A stretch of 42,160 nucleotides of DNA from Bacteroidaceae bacterium (GCA_016292545.1 JAEDIG010000007.1:1-42160); one strand, 5' to 3'. Numbered from the stretch's first letter, positions 1 to 8,807 are shown. Made by a program: numbers and translations. Notes: a model not told the origin generated them from the sequence alone.

Positions 1-699
1 CAAGAAGAATTGAATGCCGTATATTCCGGGCCTTTTGTTTCTGCCGCTCGCCATGAGTTTAGCAACAAAGAAGACTCACGAGTACAGAAATGGGGCGCTT
101 ATATCACAGGTTCTGCCAATAGACAAGATTTTCTTCAAGAAGCACTAAAGTGGGTAAGTAAAGGAAAGATTGAGGATTACATGCAGGAACATCGTTGGGA
201 TACTAACATTAATGAGTTGAAAAACCATTTCAACGATGTCATCAATTGGATTGAAAGCATCTTTGACGAAGTATATCCTCAGATGAAAGGATTGAATTGG
301 GGAGAACTATACGACCGTTTTCACAACAATCCGTACAACCATACAGAGGTGTCTCAAAAGGTGAGGGACTTGCTTTGTGACCCTTGTGTGGGAGACCGTA
401 AAAACGTCTTTGAGTACGTTCTTGGTGGTAGTGGTGACACCAAGCTTTTAAATATCCGCGTGTTTGAGGAGTCAACCAAGCACCGAGTATATGATCGACA
501 AACCAAAGAAGCCAAAGCCTCTGGCATAAGCAACTGTCCCCTATGTGCCATAGGCCATGATGCAAATAGGCAAAGGATATGGAAACTAACGGATATGGAT
601 GCAGATCATGTTCGGGCATGGAGCAAGGGTGGGGCAACAGAGGAAAGCAACTGCCAAATGCTTTGCAGAACACATAACAGGGCAAAAGGGAACAGGTGA
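1..699 (+). CDS. DUF262-family protein with C-terminal HNH nuclease (5' partial)
   Basis: The reading frame is open from the first base, so the gene starts left of the window; the first in-window initiator is a TTG at position 10 and is probably not the true start. The visible 230 or so residues match the back half of DUF262 proteins, the GmrSD-like family that combines a ParB/Srx-like DGQQR domain with an HNH nuclease. The HNH part is clear: CPLC, then the segment MDADHVRAWSKGG with the catalytic-type DADH, then SNCQMLCRTHNRAKGN. The second metal pair is CxxH rather than the usual CxxC. Family members are thought to cut DNA, often modified phage DNA, and commonly lie in defence islands. The DUF262 N-terminal motif cannot be checked because it lies outside the window. 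The HNH assignment is firm; the biological role is inferred. Confidence 0.85.
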   Translation, partial: QEELNAVYSGPFVSAARHEFSNKEDSRVQKWGAYITGSANRQDFLQEALKWVSKGKIEDYMQEHRWDTNINELKNHFNDVINWIESIFDEVYPQMKGLNWGELYDRFHNNPYNHTEVSQKVRDLLCDPCVGDRKNVFEYVLGGSGDTKLLNIRVFEESTKHRVYDRQTKEAKASGISNCPLCAIGHDANRQRIWKLTDMDADHVRAWSKGGATEESNCQMLCRTHNRAKGNR

Positions 700-725
700 T
701 AATGGGGATTTACTTTTTCAAAAAA

Positions 726-751
726 CCCCCACGAACATCTGTCCGTGGGGG
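726..751 (-). terminator. Rho-independent terminator of the 810-4809 minus-strand run
   Basis: An 8-bp perfect GC-rich stem (726-733 pairs with 744-751, CCCCCACG/CGTGGGGG) closes a 10-nt loop. Read on the minus strand it is followed directly by a T-rich tract (the A run at 721-725 and before). It lies 59 bp past the stop of the glycosidase gene, so it most likely ends that transcript. The convergent HNH gene could also be insulated by it. Confidence 0.75.
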
Positions 752-809
752 GGGTACAGAACCAGCCTGTATGGTCTGGTGTGATTCTTGTCCGCCAGTT
801 TCCCAGCCG

Positions 810-2813
810 TCACTGGGGTAGTGTGCACTTCACGGATGCACCTTCCTTGATGGTCTTCTTCAGCAGTTCGCGCCCGCCTGTGGTTACGCATACCTGAAGG
901 CGCCCTTCACCCTTGCGCACCACATCGATGCTGAAACTGTGGGCAAAGGCCTTTATGTCGTGGAGTGCCATGTGGTCCCATTCCTTGGGCAGGCGGGGAG
1001 AGAAGGTGAAACTGCGAAGGCCTGTGGGACGGATGCCGAAGATTCCCTCGGTGACGATGCGCCCGTAGAGTGCACTCTCGGCCGAGAGATGGCGCTGTCC
1101 GCCTTCGGGCCATGCCTCCACGGCGTATGGCACATGGTCGCCCAGCAGGCGTGCATGGGAATAGGACTGCAGGTAGCGGAGGGCCTTTTCTGTTTCGCCG
1201 GCCATGAATACGCCTCGCAGGGCATACAGTGTGGAGCGGTCCCAGAAGATGGTGGTGCCTGCCTGAGAGAGGAGGCCGTTCTCGGTCCACAGACGGGGTG
1301 AGAAGAGAGCCTGGATGGTGCCCTCGGCACGTTCATAGATGCCCATGCAGAGCGGGATGCAAATCCATGAACGGAGCACGTCGTTGCCTTCGTAGTAGCG
1401 GTAGGTGTCGAAACCCTCCACCTTGGCTGCAAAGAAGGTGTCCATGTTCTTGCGCAGGGTAGCTGCCTCTTTGGTGTAGCGCCCGGCGGCAGAGGAGTGG
1501 CCCAGTTCGCGTGCCAGATAGGCGGCGGAGAGGAGCGCGTCGTAATAGAGCGAGGAGGTGCACAGATTGGCGTCGCCCGAGGGGAAACGGTTCTCCAGTT
1601 CGTCGGTGTTGGATGCCACTACGCCTTGCGGATTGAGTTTGCGGTGGCAGTATTCAAGACACCATTCGATGAAGGGCCACAGTTCCACGGCCTCTTCGCG
1701 GCTGCCTCGGGCCAGAGCGTAGCGCGATGCGCCGTAGGCACACATGGCTGCGTCGCCACGGTCGCCGGCTCCGTTCCAGATGTCGTAGCCCTCGGCAATG
1801 ATGGAGCTGGGGATGGGGTTGTATTCCTGGTTCATGAAAGAGGCAAAGAGCTTGTAGGAATGGAGGGCGGAGGCGTTGCCGTAGTCATAGCCCACAAAAG
1901 GGAAGAAGGGGTTGATGTACTCTGCCTGGTCGTTGCACCACACGGCGGCATAGTAGCTCTCGCCGCCAGGGGCGTGCATGGGGCCGCTCTTGGTGGCGAA
2001 GATGCTCTCCATGGCCCTGATCTTGGAGAAGGCGAACATCTCGTTGATGATGGGGTCGGGTGTGTCGAGCCTCAGGCTTCCCATCCATTGTGCCACCAGC
2101 ATCTTGCGTGCCGCACATTCCTCGGCAGCCTGTATCTCGGGCTGTGGCTGCCCTTGCTTGTAGGCTGCCAGCGATGCCTCGAATGAGATGCGTTCGCCTG
2201 GCTTCAGCATGACGGGGCGAGCATGATGGGTGCGCATGCGGATGAGGTAGCTGCCGTCCACGCCGCTTGTGGGCTCGGTGGCCACGGTCTCGTCCATGGC
2301 GGGCATCTCCACCTTCATGTTGCGGTCCGACACATTGGTGAGCGTATACATCTCCACCAGTGCGGGCTTGGTGGGCGAGGGCAGATAGGTGCGCTGCAGC
2401 TTCAGGTCGCCTCCCCAGCATTCGCGGAGGGTGCTGTTCACCTCCATTGTGCCGTTGAGGGTGATGGATTGCGTCTGTTCGCGGGTGGGCTGCCCGTTGA
2501 CGGTGAGCAGGGCGATGGGGTCCCACTCGAACCTGCGCATGAGGCTGGCATGGGTGTTGTTGGGGATGGTGCGCAGCATGGGCCACACCATGCTCTTGTT
2601 CATGTGGAAGCGTCCGTTTTCGTCTACACCGTATCGCAGCACCACCGACACTTGTTGTCCCGACATTTCAATGTGGTCGTCGTGTGCCTGGCCAGGGCGG
2701 ATGTTCCATGTAATACTGTTCCCGCAGGAATCGATTGTCCAATAGTCGGCTGCTCTCAGGCAAAGGGGGGCCAGCAGAAGCAGGAAGGAAAGGAGGACGT
2801 GTTGTCTTTTCAT
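810..2813 (-). CDS. Secreted six-hairpin ((alpha/alpha)6-barrel) glycosidase, family uncertain
   Basis: The protein has 667 residues counting from the ATG at 2813, chosen because MKRQHVLLSFLLLLAPLCLRA is a clean Sec signal peptide; the frame stays open further upstream but that part has no signal-like or conserved character. After an N-terminal beta-rich region, residues from about 240 on look like an (alpha/alpha)6 barrel of the kind seen in GH78, GH95 and GH63-like enzymes: ESYYAAVWCNDQAEY, GDRGDAAMCAYG, an acidic motif NTDELE, and a closing EGIFGIRPTGLRSFTFSPRLP typical of rhamnosidase/fucosidase-like proteins. The substrate is not readable from sequence. It is the last gene of a minus-strand run (52 bp after rsmD), an odd partner for rRNA modification genes, so it may have its own promoter. 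The fold call is moderately sure, the family is not. Confidence 0.7.
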   Translation of the reverse strand: MKRQHVLLSFLLLLAPLCLRAADYWTIDSCGNSITWNIRPGQAHDDHIEMSGQQVSVVLRYGVDENGRFHMNKSMVWPMLRTIPNNTHASLMRRFEWDPIALLTVNGQPTREQTQSITLNGTMEVNSTLRECWGGDLKLQRTYLPSPTKPALVEMYTLTNVSDRNMKVEMPAMDETVATEPTSGVDGSYLIRMRTHHARPVMLKPGERISFEASLAAYKQGQPQPEIQAAEECAARKMLVAQWMGSLRLDTPDPIINEMFAFSKIRAMESIFATKSGPMHAPGGESYYAAVWCNDQAEYINPFFPFVGYDYGNASALHSYKLFASFMNQEYNPIPSSIIAEGYDIWNGAGDRGDAAMCAYGASRYALARGSREEAVELWPFIEWCLEYCHRKLNPQGVVASNTDELENRFPSGDANLCTSSLYYDALLSAAYLARELGHSSAAGRYTKEAATLRKNMDTFFAAKVEGFDTYRYYEGNDVLRSWICIPLCMGIYERAEGTIQALFSPRLWTENGLLSQAGTTIFWDRSTLYALRGVFMAGETEKALRYLQSYSHARLLGDHVPYAVEAWPEGGQRHLSAESALYGRIVTEGIFGIRPTGLRSFTFSPRLPKEWDHMALHDIKAFAHSFSIDVVRKGEGRLQVCVTTGGRELLKKTIKEGASVKCTLPQ

Positions 2814-2865
2814 TGTGTATGGGGGATTGATGTTGGTTTTTTTGTGTTTTGTCGTGGCAGGAGGA

Positions 2866-3417
2866 TTATGGGCGTTCCTGTGTCTCCTGAAAGAAAGAGA
2901 AATTGACGCTCCCGTATGCGCGGTGCTCCACGAAACACGGATGGGAGGAAAAGTTGTTGCTCTTGCCATGCTCCATCACAAAGAGCCCTCCGGGCGAAAG
3001 CAACCCCCGCCCGAGCACGCATTGGGGAATCTGGTCGATGTTCGGCAGGGTGTATGGAGGGTCGGCAAAGATGAAGTCGAACTGCTCGCGGCAGCGTTCC
3101 AGATAGCGGAACACGTCGCCCTTGACAGGCATGGCCGAGAGGTCCTGCAGGGTGTCCAGACACTTGCGGATGAAGGCATAGTGCTGCGGGTCCTTCTCCA
3201 CCGAAACCACCAGGCCACATCCGCGGCTGAGCAGTTCCAGGGTGATGCTTCCCGTGCCGGCAAAAAGGTCGAGTGCCCTGGGCGATGCATCGAAGTCGAC
3301 ATAGCGCTGCAATACATTGAAGAGGTTCTCCTTGGCAAAGTCCGTGGTGGGGCGTGCCTTGAATGTGCGCGGCACCTCAAAGTGCCGTCCTTTGTAGATT
3401 CCTGTGATTACTCGCAT
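2866..3417 (-). CDS. rsmD: 16S rRNA (guanine966-N2)-methyltransferase RsmD
   Basis: RsmD uses S-adenosylmethionine to methylate N2 of G966 in 16S rRNA during 30S assembly. The 183-residue protein has the family length and start (MRVITGIYKGRHFEVP). The SAM-binding motif I DLFAGTGS lies at residues 50-57 and the catalytic DPPY motif of N-methyltransferases at 119-122, with the conserved RPTTDFAKENLFN segment at about 22-34. The start at 3417 is fixed by this match; the open frame upstream belongs to shadow coding. The gene overlaps the DUF3822 stop by 10 bp, so the two are translationally coupled. rsmD next to DUF3822 is a recurring Bacteroidetes arrangement. Confidence 0.95.
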   Translation of the reverse strand: MRVITGIYKGRHFEVPRTFKARPTTDFAKENLFNVLQRYVDFDASPRALDLFAGTGSITLELLSRGCGLVVSVEKDPQHYAFIRKCLDTLQDLSAMPVKGDVFRYLERCREQFDFIFADPPYTLPNIDQIPQCVLGRGLLSPGGLFVMEHGKSNNFSSHPCFVEHRAYGSVNFSFFQETQERP

Positions 3418-4142
3418 AGTTCTACCTTCTTGATGAATTGTGTAACCTTGTCCTTGATGGTGTGGAAGGGCGGGTGGAGGACGCACGTGTCTGTCTGCCT
3501 GTCCAGCCCAAGCATCTGCCATGTGTTGAGCAGGAAATAGAGGCCGTCGCTGGATGGCGTGCAGGGGTAGGTGGAGGCAAACAGCAGCTGGCGTTCCTTG
3601 AAGGCATACAGGAGCACGCCCTCGCCGCACAGGTCGGCATGCAGGCATTGGCATGTCCTGCGTATCTTCAGTTCGCGCTGGGCCGACAGTTCTATCATCT
3701 GCCCTTGCACGGCATGCAGCCTGGTTTCAGGATAAATGTCGCGCACGGCATCCACCAGCTCGTGGGGTGCGCTGTAGACGGCCGTCACCTCCAGATGGGG
3801 AAGCAGCTCGTAGCGCACGTCCTCGCTGCCTGCCGGGTGGTGGGGGAACGTGAGCCTGTAGATGGCGTGCACCTCGTCGCGGTGGAATTCCTCCAGGGGA
3901 ACCCATGTGGTGGGCGTGTCTATGAGCAGCTCCACCTCGTCGTATGTGCATGCTGCTGTCCGCAGGCGGGTGAGTGCTCTCCGGAGTGTGTCCACAGCCT
4001 GTGTGCCGGGTTCCAGCGGCACATGCTCTTCTTGCGGTCTGGCGCGCATGCCAATGGCTTGGGTACATAAAGAAAATCCATCCGCTTGCACGCGGATGGA
4101 TAATCTATAGGAATGGATTTGCTTATCCCCAGTTGCCCGCAT
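3408..4142 (-). CDS. DUF3822 family protein
   Basis: This 244-residue protein of unknown function resembles DUF3822, a Bacteroidetes family usually encoded immediately upstream of rsmD, as here. The N-terminal segment YRLSIRVQADGFSL is the typical beginning. Family members are reported to have an actin/Hsp70-like ATPase fold, but I see no decisive nucleotide-binding motif. I chose the ATG at 4142; an in-frame ATG at 4166 would add eight residues with no family character. With the 4142 start the gene overlaps the preceding gene by 20 bp and the next gene by 10 bp, indicating one tightly packed transcript. A role connected to RsmD or ribosome assembly is inferred from context only. Confidence 0.8.
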   Translation of the reverse strand: MRATGDKQIHSYRLSIRVQADGFSLCTQAIGMRARPQEEHVPLEPGTQAVDTLRRALTRLRTAACTYDEVELLIDTPTTWVPLEEFHRDEVHAIYRLTFPHHPAGSEDVRYELLPHLEVTAVYSAPHELVDAVRDIYPETRLHAVQGQMIELSAQRELKIRRTCQCLHADLCGEGVLLYAFKERQLLFASTYPCTPSSDGLYFLLNTWQMLGLDRQTDTCVLHPPFHTIKDKVTQFIKKVELCE

Positions 4143-4809
4143 TATTGTTCCAGTTGTTACCGGCATCGCCGATTTTCAAACCAGCATATGCACCCTTGGC
4201 ATCAGCTTCTTCGGCACGGTTGTAGATGAGGCGGTCGCCCATCTTGCCCAGTCCCTTGAGGAAACTGCTGTCGGGGGCGTTGCACTCCATCACCTGGATG
4301 ATGGTGCCGGAGCGTGTGGTGTTGGGACATGCAATCAGCTCGAAGGTGTCACCCATGGCGAAGGGGATGTAGCGCAGCGAGTCGGCCACAAAACCATCGG
4401 CATAGAGGGAGTCGATGAGCGATACCCACACTGTGTCGCGACGGAAATCCTGCAGGCCGTTCTCGATGATGGCCTTCTCGTCGCCGCTGTTCACGATGGC
4501 GGCAGCCTTGGCCTCGGTGAGGCCCTTGTCCATTTGTGCATCAGAGAGCACACCCTGCTTCATGATGATGGGCAGACGTCCGTTCTTGACAAAGTCGATG
4601 AGCACCGACCAGTCGGCGCAATAGGTGCCTTCGTGCTGGAGTTTGAAGGCTTCCTCGGCGGCTCTGATCTGGAGGAGGCGTTCCTTGACTACTTTTTCAC
4701 GTTCGCTAACCGTGGCGTTGAAATCCTGATCATCCTGGATGCTACGCCAGCAAATGAACAACAGGAGTGCTACGCAAACTCCCAAAATTGCATTAATTAC
4801 CTTTTTCAT
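4123..4809 (-). CDS. Conserved hypothetical protein with one N-terminal membrane anchor
   Basis: The product has 228 residues. Residues 5-22 (INAILGVCVALLLFICWR) form a single transmembrane helix, followed by a charged, probably helical stretch (about 30-60, SEREKVVKERLLQIRAAEEAF). The overall look is pilin-like or pseudopilin-like: short anchor, long amphipathic helix, then a periplasmic domain. There is no prepilin peptidase motif that I can see. The C-terminus is glycine/asparagine rich (GDAGNNWNNNAGNWG). It is the first gene of the minus-strand run with DUF3822 and rsmD and lies back to back with the RecD-like gene, an arrangement I believe recurs in Bacteroidales. Function unknown; the gene itself is well supported by length, promoter and packing. 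Confidence 0.75.
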   Translation of the reverse strand: MKKVINAILGVCVALLLFICWRSIQDDQDFNATVSEREKVVKERLLQIRAAEEAFKLQHEGTYCADWSVLIDFVKNGRLPIIMKQGVLSDAQMDKGLTEAKAAAIVNSGDEKAIIENGLQDFRRDTVWVSLIDSLYADGFVADSLRYIPFAMGDTFELIACPNTTRSGTIIQVMECNAPDSSFLKGLGKMGDRLIYNRAEEADAKGAYAGLKIGDAGNNWNNNAGNWG

Positions 4810-4846
4810 GATGATATTTATCGTTTATTTTTGTATATTCGCATCG

Positions 4847-4854
4847 CAAAAGTA
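4847..4854 (-). promoter_or_regulatory. Probable -7 box of the 4809 minus-strand run
   Basis: On the minus strand this reads TACTTTTG, an exact fit to the Bacteroidetes TAnnTTTG box, 37 bp ahead of the ATG at 4809 in a very AT-rich spacer. I could not identify a good -33 TTTG at the expected distance, so the call rests on the -7 box alone. Confidence 0.5.
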
Positions 4855-4906
4855 AAAAATATTATTCAATTAACCGATTTTTCGGCCAACTTTTTGACAA
4901 AGATTT

Positions 4907-6310
4907 ATGTTATCGTTCGATTTAGGCACCAAAATTGCACAAAAAATGCATCATTTGCCCACTTTGGAACAGGAAATGGTGATAAAAATGTGGGCAGAAC
5001 TGCTCCTCTCGCGACGCGACGACGAAGTGTTCATCCTGAATGGCTATGCAGGCACGGGAAAGACCACCATTCTGTCGGCGCTGGTGGCCACGCTGAAAGA
5101 GCTGCAGCTGCCCTTCCGGCAGATGGCTCCCACGGGCAGGGCCGCCAAGGTGATGAGCCGTCTGACGGGATTGCCGGCCTACACCATCCATCGCACCATC
5201 TACAGACAGAAGAGCTATGCCCAGGCCGACTGCTTCGAGGCGGGCGTCAACCTGCATCCCAACACCATCTTCATCGTGGACGAGGCCTCGATGATTGCCA
5301 ACGACGGCATGTCGGGCACCCTCTTCGGGACAGGCCGCCTGCTCGATGACCTTGTGCATTATGTGTTCTCCCAGCCAGGATGCAAACTCATCCTGTCGGG
5401 CGACACGGCGCAGCTTCCTCCCGTGGGCGAGTCGCTTTCGCCGGCCATGGCGGTGGAGCGGATGGAGGCATACGGGCTTCATGTGACTGCAGCCAGCCTC
5501 ACCGAGGTGGTGAGGCAAGACGCGCAGTCGGGTATCCTGGCCAATGCCACACTCATACGCAGGCTGCTGGTGGCGGGCGAGGTGGGGACACTGCCTCCGC
5601 TGGTGCTGGAAGGCATGGCCGACATAAAGGCACTTCCCGGCAGCGAGCTCCTGGAAGCGCTGGAGAACAGCTATGCGCGATATGGCACGGACGAAACCAT
5701 CGTGATTACCCGCAGCAACCGTCAGGCCGCTGCCTACAACCAGGGCATACGCCAGCGCATCCTGGGGTGTGAGGAGAACCTCTCGGGCGGCGAACGGCTG
5801 ATGATTGCCAAGAACAACTACCACTGGAGCAGCCAATGCAAACAGATGCCCTTCATCGCCAACGGGGAGACGGCCGTGGTGCGGCGCTATCGGAGGATGA
5901 GGGAACTGTATGGCTTCCATTTCGCCGATGCCACACTCCGCTTCCCCGACCACGACGACCTGGAGCTGGATTGCACGGTGCTGCTTGATACGCTTGCCAG
6001 CGAGGCACCCGCACTCGAAAAGTCGCGTCAGGATATGCTCCTGCAGGCCGTGTGGGAGGATTACCCCGAGGTGAGCGACAAACGGCAGCGATGGAAGAAA
6101 ATCAAGGAAGACCCCCATTTCAATGCCTTGCAGATAAAGTATGCCTATGCTGTCACATGCCACAAGGCACAGGGCGGACAGTGGGAGTGCGTCTTTGTGG
6201 ACCAGGGGTATCTCACCAGCGAGATGGTGGATGCCGGCTATTACCGCTGGCTCTATACGGCCATCACCCGCGCCACACGTCAGGTGTACCTGATAAACTG
6301 GCACCGATAA
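4907..6310 (+). CDS. RecD-like superfamily 1 DNA helicase / AAA ATPase
   Basis: A 467-residue RecD-like SF1 helicase, the short Bacteroidetes type that stands alone without RecB/RecC partners. Walker A is GYAGTGKTT (46-54), Walker B is IFIVDEASM (121-129, the RecD-type DEAS box), and the UvrD C-terminal-like domain near the end carries YAYAVTCHKAQGGQW and LYTAITRATRQVYL (helicase motifs V and VI). Expected action is ATP-driven 5'-3' unwinding in DNA repair or recombination. The first 13 residues look unconserved; an ATG at 4946 (MHHLPTLEQE) may be the true start. It is divergent from the 4809 gene across 97 bp that holds their promoters. Confidence 0.9.
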   Translation: MLSFDLGTKIAQKMHHLPTLEQEMVIKMWAELLLSRRDDEVFILNGYAGTGKTTILSALVATLKELQLPFRQMAPTGRAAKVMSRLTGLPAYTIHRTIYRQKSYAQADCFEAGVNLHPNTIFIVDEASMIANDGMSGTLFGTGRLLDDLVHYVFSQPGCKLILSGDTAQLPPVGESLSPAMAVERMEAYGLHVTAASLTEVVRQDAQSGILANATLIRRLLVAGEVGTLPPLVLEGMADIKALPGSELLEALENSYARYGTDETIVITRSNRQAAAYNQGIRQRILGCEENLSGGERLMIAKNNYHWSSQCKQMPFIANGETAVVRRYRRMRELYGFHFADATLRFPDHDDLELDCTVLLDTLASEAPALEKSRQDMLLQAVWEDYPEVSDKRQRWKKIKEDPHFNALQIKYAYAVTCHKAQGGQWECVFVDQGYLTSEMVDAGYYRWLYTAITRATRQVYLINWHR

Positions 6311-6384
6311 ACCGTTTCGTCGTAGAAAAAGTGGTGGGACGTTGCAATCCGCTGTTAAAAAAGCATAACAACGGCTCCCGTTCT

Positions 6385-6417
6385 CTTGGCATGAATCAGA
6401 TTTTTTGGGTAACTTTG
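6385..6417 (+). promoter_or_regulatory. Promoter of the 6491 small gene
   Basis: A -7 box TAACTTTG (6410-6417) fits TAnnTTTG exactly, with a CTTG at 6385-6388 as a near-consensus -33 element 21 bp upstream. It would give a leader of about 65 nt before the ATG at 6491. Confidence 0.6.
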
Positions 6418-6490
6418 TGGTAACGAAGCATCCGCCTGGCGGGTGAAGCTGTACATTAATTAATATTTAAACGAGTATAAACTATAAACC

Positions 6491-6802
6491 ATGTCAAAGA
6501 CAATTGATGCTCAAATTGAGAAGAGCGACTTGCTGATTGAGGGTTTCCGCAAGCATATCGAGGATTTGCGTGAATGGGGAGTGGAGGAAGCCGATTTGGA
6601 TGCCATGAGCGAAAGCCTGAAGAAACTGAAGACTGCCGATGAGGCCTGTGCGGAACTGCGTCAGGAGCTGTCGAAACGTGTGAAGGTCATGAACGACATC
6701 CTTGCGGATGCCAAGAGCCATTACCTCATCTACAAACGTCTTGTCAAGGAAAACTTCCCCCAGGAAGCCTGGCAGCAGTATGGTGTGCCCGACAAGCGTT
6801 GA
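6491..6802 (+). CDS. Small coiled-coil hypothetical protein
   Basis: A 103-residue, highly charged and almost wholly helical protein. Heptad-like spacing of leucine and alanine through residues 1-70 (for example SESLKKLKTADEACAELRQEL) suggests a coiled coil; the tail KSHYLIYKRLVKENFPQEAWQQYG is less repetitive. It has its own promoter and no signal peptide or membrane segment. I do not recognise a named family. The oddity is that its last 38 codons and about 45 bp of 3' flank recur as a decayed copy at 8946-9106, on the other side of the AAA-ATPase-like gene. That conservation of the 3' part is extra evidence that the gene is real. Confidence 0.7.
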   Translation: MSKTIDAQIEKSDLLIEGFRKHIEDLREWGVEEADLDAMSESLKKLKTADEACAELRQELSKRVKVMNDILADAKSHYLIYKRLVKENFPQEAWQQYGVPDKR

Positions 6803-6848
6803 CACGCATGTAATCCCTTGGTGCGGGGGACGGATGTCTTGAGATACT
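6687..6848 (+). repeat. Long direct repeat, left copy (3' end of the 103-aa gene)
   Basis: About 162 bp starting at TCATGAACGACATCC and ending at GAGATACT match 8946-9106 in the same orientation, with roughly 85-90% identity by eye and a single 1-base gap. This copy contains the intact end and stop codon of the small coiled-coil gene. The two copies bracket the 7086-8807 gene. Confidence 0.9.
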
Positions 6849-6880
6849 CCTTCGCGCTTTGCAGGAATAGCTTGATACGT

Positions 6881-6908
6881 GAGCGCCGTGAAGCATTTTC
6901 CGGCGCTC
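6881..6908. other. Hairpin between the small gene and the AAA-ATPase-like gene
   Basis: A perfect 8-bp GC-rich stem (6881-6888 GAGCGCCG with 6901-6908 CGGCGCTC) encloses a 12-nt loop, 79 bp past the stop at 6802. No T tract follows, so it may be a weak or factor-assisted terminator, or simply mark the edge of inserted DNA, since it lies just beyond the left repeat copy. Confidence 0.5.
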
Positions 6909-7048
6909 GCCTAATAGTCACAGCTTCTGAGGGAAGTGTGGTCGAGGCTGATTCCAGGTTTCCCTTTCAGGATGTAGTAATGTCAGACATTGGCGGTTAA
7001 AAACGCGATTTCTTTATCCCGACTGGCCTATAATTCAGGTTTTTTATG

Positions 7049-7056
7049 TAATTTTG
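7049..7056 (+). promoter_or_regulatory. -7 box of the AAA-ATPase-like gene
   Basis: TAATTTTG fits TAnnTTTG and lies 29 bp ahead of the ATG at 7086. No clear -33 element is visible. It supports 7086 as the start rather than the longer open frame from 6990. Confidence 0.5.
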
Positions 7057-7085
7057 CAGCGGAAGAATCATCATTTGTATCGACA

Positions 7086-8807
7086 ATGACAGAGGCAGAC
7101 ATTAAAATACCGTATGCGATAGCCAATTTCGCCGAACTCAGGGAACGTGGCTACTACTATATCGACAAGACCGAATACATCCGGAAGCTTGAGCGGTACA
7201 AGGCTCCCGTGTTCCTGCGTCCGAGACGATTCGGCAAGAGCCTTTTCGTGTCGACCCTTGCCCACTACTACGACCGCAACAAGGCAGACAAGTTCGAGGC
7301 TCTTTTTGGCGGCACGTCGATAGGCGACAACCCAACAGCTGAGCACAACAAGTATATAGTCATCAGATACGATTTCTCAAAGATGTCAATGTCTAAGGAC
7401 AAAGGCGAACTGGAGAAGAATTTCCATCTGCTCAACTCCGGTGCGGCAAGGGTGGCCGTGGCACAGAATCGAGACATCTTCGGCGATTTCACATTCCGTT
7501 CCGACGGCAACGCCTCGCAGATGCTGCGTGAAATCACGGATTATGTTTCGTCGCACAACCTTCCTCCGCTGTATATATTGATTGATGAATATGACAATTT
7601 CACCAACCAGCTGCTCGTGGAATATAACGACGCGATGTATGAGGATGTGACCACCGACGACAGTTTCCTTCGTACATTCTTCAAGGTCATCAAGTCCGGT
7701 ATAGGCGAAGGCACCATCAGGTCTTGCTTCTGTACGGGAGTGCTGCCCGTGACGATGGACGATCTGACCAGCGGATTCAATATTGCGGAGATTCTTACAC
7801 TTAAACCCGAGTTTTCCGAAATGCTTGGATTTACCCATGCAGAAGCCGCCGATTATCTTCGTTTTGCCATTGCGGAATATGGTCCACAAGCCTCGTTTGA
7901 CGAATTATGGACAATGATTGTGAACAACTATGATGGCTATCGTTTTGTTGCGAATGGCACACTTTTGTTCAATTCCACAATATTGACGTATTTTCTGAAA
8001 AACTTTGCTGAACTATCTGGAGGAATCCCCGACGAGATGGTTGACGAAAACCTGCGCACGGATGTCAGTTGGATTCGCCGCCTGACCCTCTCCCTTGAGA
8101 ATGCCAAGGAGATGCTCGACACGCTGCTCATCGACGGTGAGATGCTCTATTCGCAGCCCGACTTCAAGAGCAAGTTCAACAAAAGGAAATTCTTCTCGCC
8201 CGAAATCTATCCCATCAGTCTCTTCTATCTCGGTATGACAACGCTGAAGGATGCCTATACCATGGTTCTGCCTAATCTCACGGCCCGCAGCATCTATCAA
8301 GATTACTACAACGAGCTGAACAAGATAAGCAGCAAGGCGCAGCTTTTCGTTCCAGCCTACAGGACTTTTGTCGGCAACCGCGAGCTTGAGCCTCTTTTCT
8401 ATAACTACGTTGACAAGTATCTCGGCCAGTTTCCCGCGCAGGCATTCGACAAGATCAACGAGAACTTTGTGCGTTGCTCCTTCTTTGAGGTCTTGAGCCG
8501 TTATCTGAGCGACAGCTACACCTTTGCCATTGAGCAGAACCTGCCTTCCGGCCGTGCCGACCTCGTGTTGACGGGCATTCCCGGCTCCTCGTTCCACAAC
8601 GATTGCCGCATAGTGGAGTTCAAGTATTTCAAGGCCTCGGAGAGCGCCAAGATAGAGGCGATGGATGCCCCACATGAGGAAGATATGGCTCAGGTGAATG
8701 GCTATGCCGCCGACATCAACGCCATGTTCCCCTACTATAAGATAAAGACCTACGTGGCATATCTTGCAGCCAACAAGGCGGCGAAGATATTCTCTGCCAA
8801 TGGTTGA
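7086..8807 (+). CDS. AAA-ATPase-like / PD-(D/E)XK nuclease-like protein
   Basis: A 573-residue member of the AAA-ATPase_like plus PDDEXK_9 architecture that is strongly multiplied in Bacteroidetes genomes. The N-terminus has the family hallmark FAELRERGYYYIDKTEYI followed by a Walker-A-like RPRRFGKSLF (45-54) and a Walker-B-like LYILIDEYDNF. The C-terminal domain keeps a nuclease core: D492 in GRADLVL, then E511 and K513 in VEFKY. The start at 7086 is supported by a -7 box and by the conserved MTEADIKIPYAIANF opening. The biological role of these proteins is not established; their many scattered copies suggest mobility or a conflict function. Here the gene sits between two direct copies of a neighbour gene's 3' end, which is consistent with insertion. 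Identification is sure, function is not. Confidence 0.9.
   Translation: MTEADIKIPYAIANFAELRERGYYYIDKTEYIRKLERYKAPVFLRPRRFGKSLFVSTLAHYYDRNKADKFEALFGGTSIGDNPTAEHNKYIVIRYDFSKMSMSKDKGELEKNFHLLNSGAARVAVAQNRDIFGDFTFRSDGNASQMLREITDYVSSHNLPPLYILIDEYDNFTNQLLVEYNDAMYEDVTTDDSFLRTFFKVIKSGIGEGTIRSCFCTGVLPVTMDDLTSGFNIAEILTLKPEFSEMLGFTHAEAADYLRFAIAEYGPQASFDELWTMIVNNYDGYRFVANGTLLFNSTILTYFLKNFAELSGGIPDEMVDENLRTDVSWIRRLTLSLENAKEMLDTLLIDGEMLYSQPDFKSKFNKRKFFSPEIYPISLFYLGMTTLKDAYTMVLPNLTARSIYQDYYNELNKISSKAQLFVPAYRTFVGNRELEPLFYNYVDKYLGQFPAQAFDKINENFVRCSFFEVLSRYLSDSYTFAIEQNLPSGRADLVLTGIPGSSFHNDCRIVEFKYFKASESAKIEAMDAPHEEDMAQVNGYAADINAMFPYYKIKTYVAYLAANKAAKIFSANG

Noticed and set aside
4922..6304. A 460-codon minus-strand frame opposite the RecD-like helicase
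   Set aside because: The plus strand has all helicase motifs in order; the reverse frame is rich in H, G and V typical of an antisense shadow.
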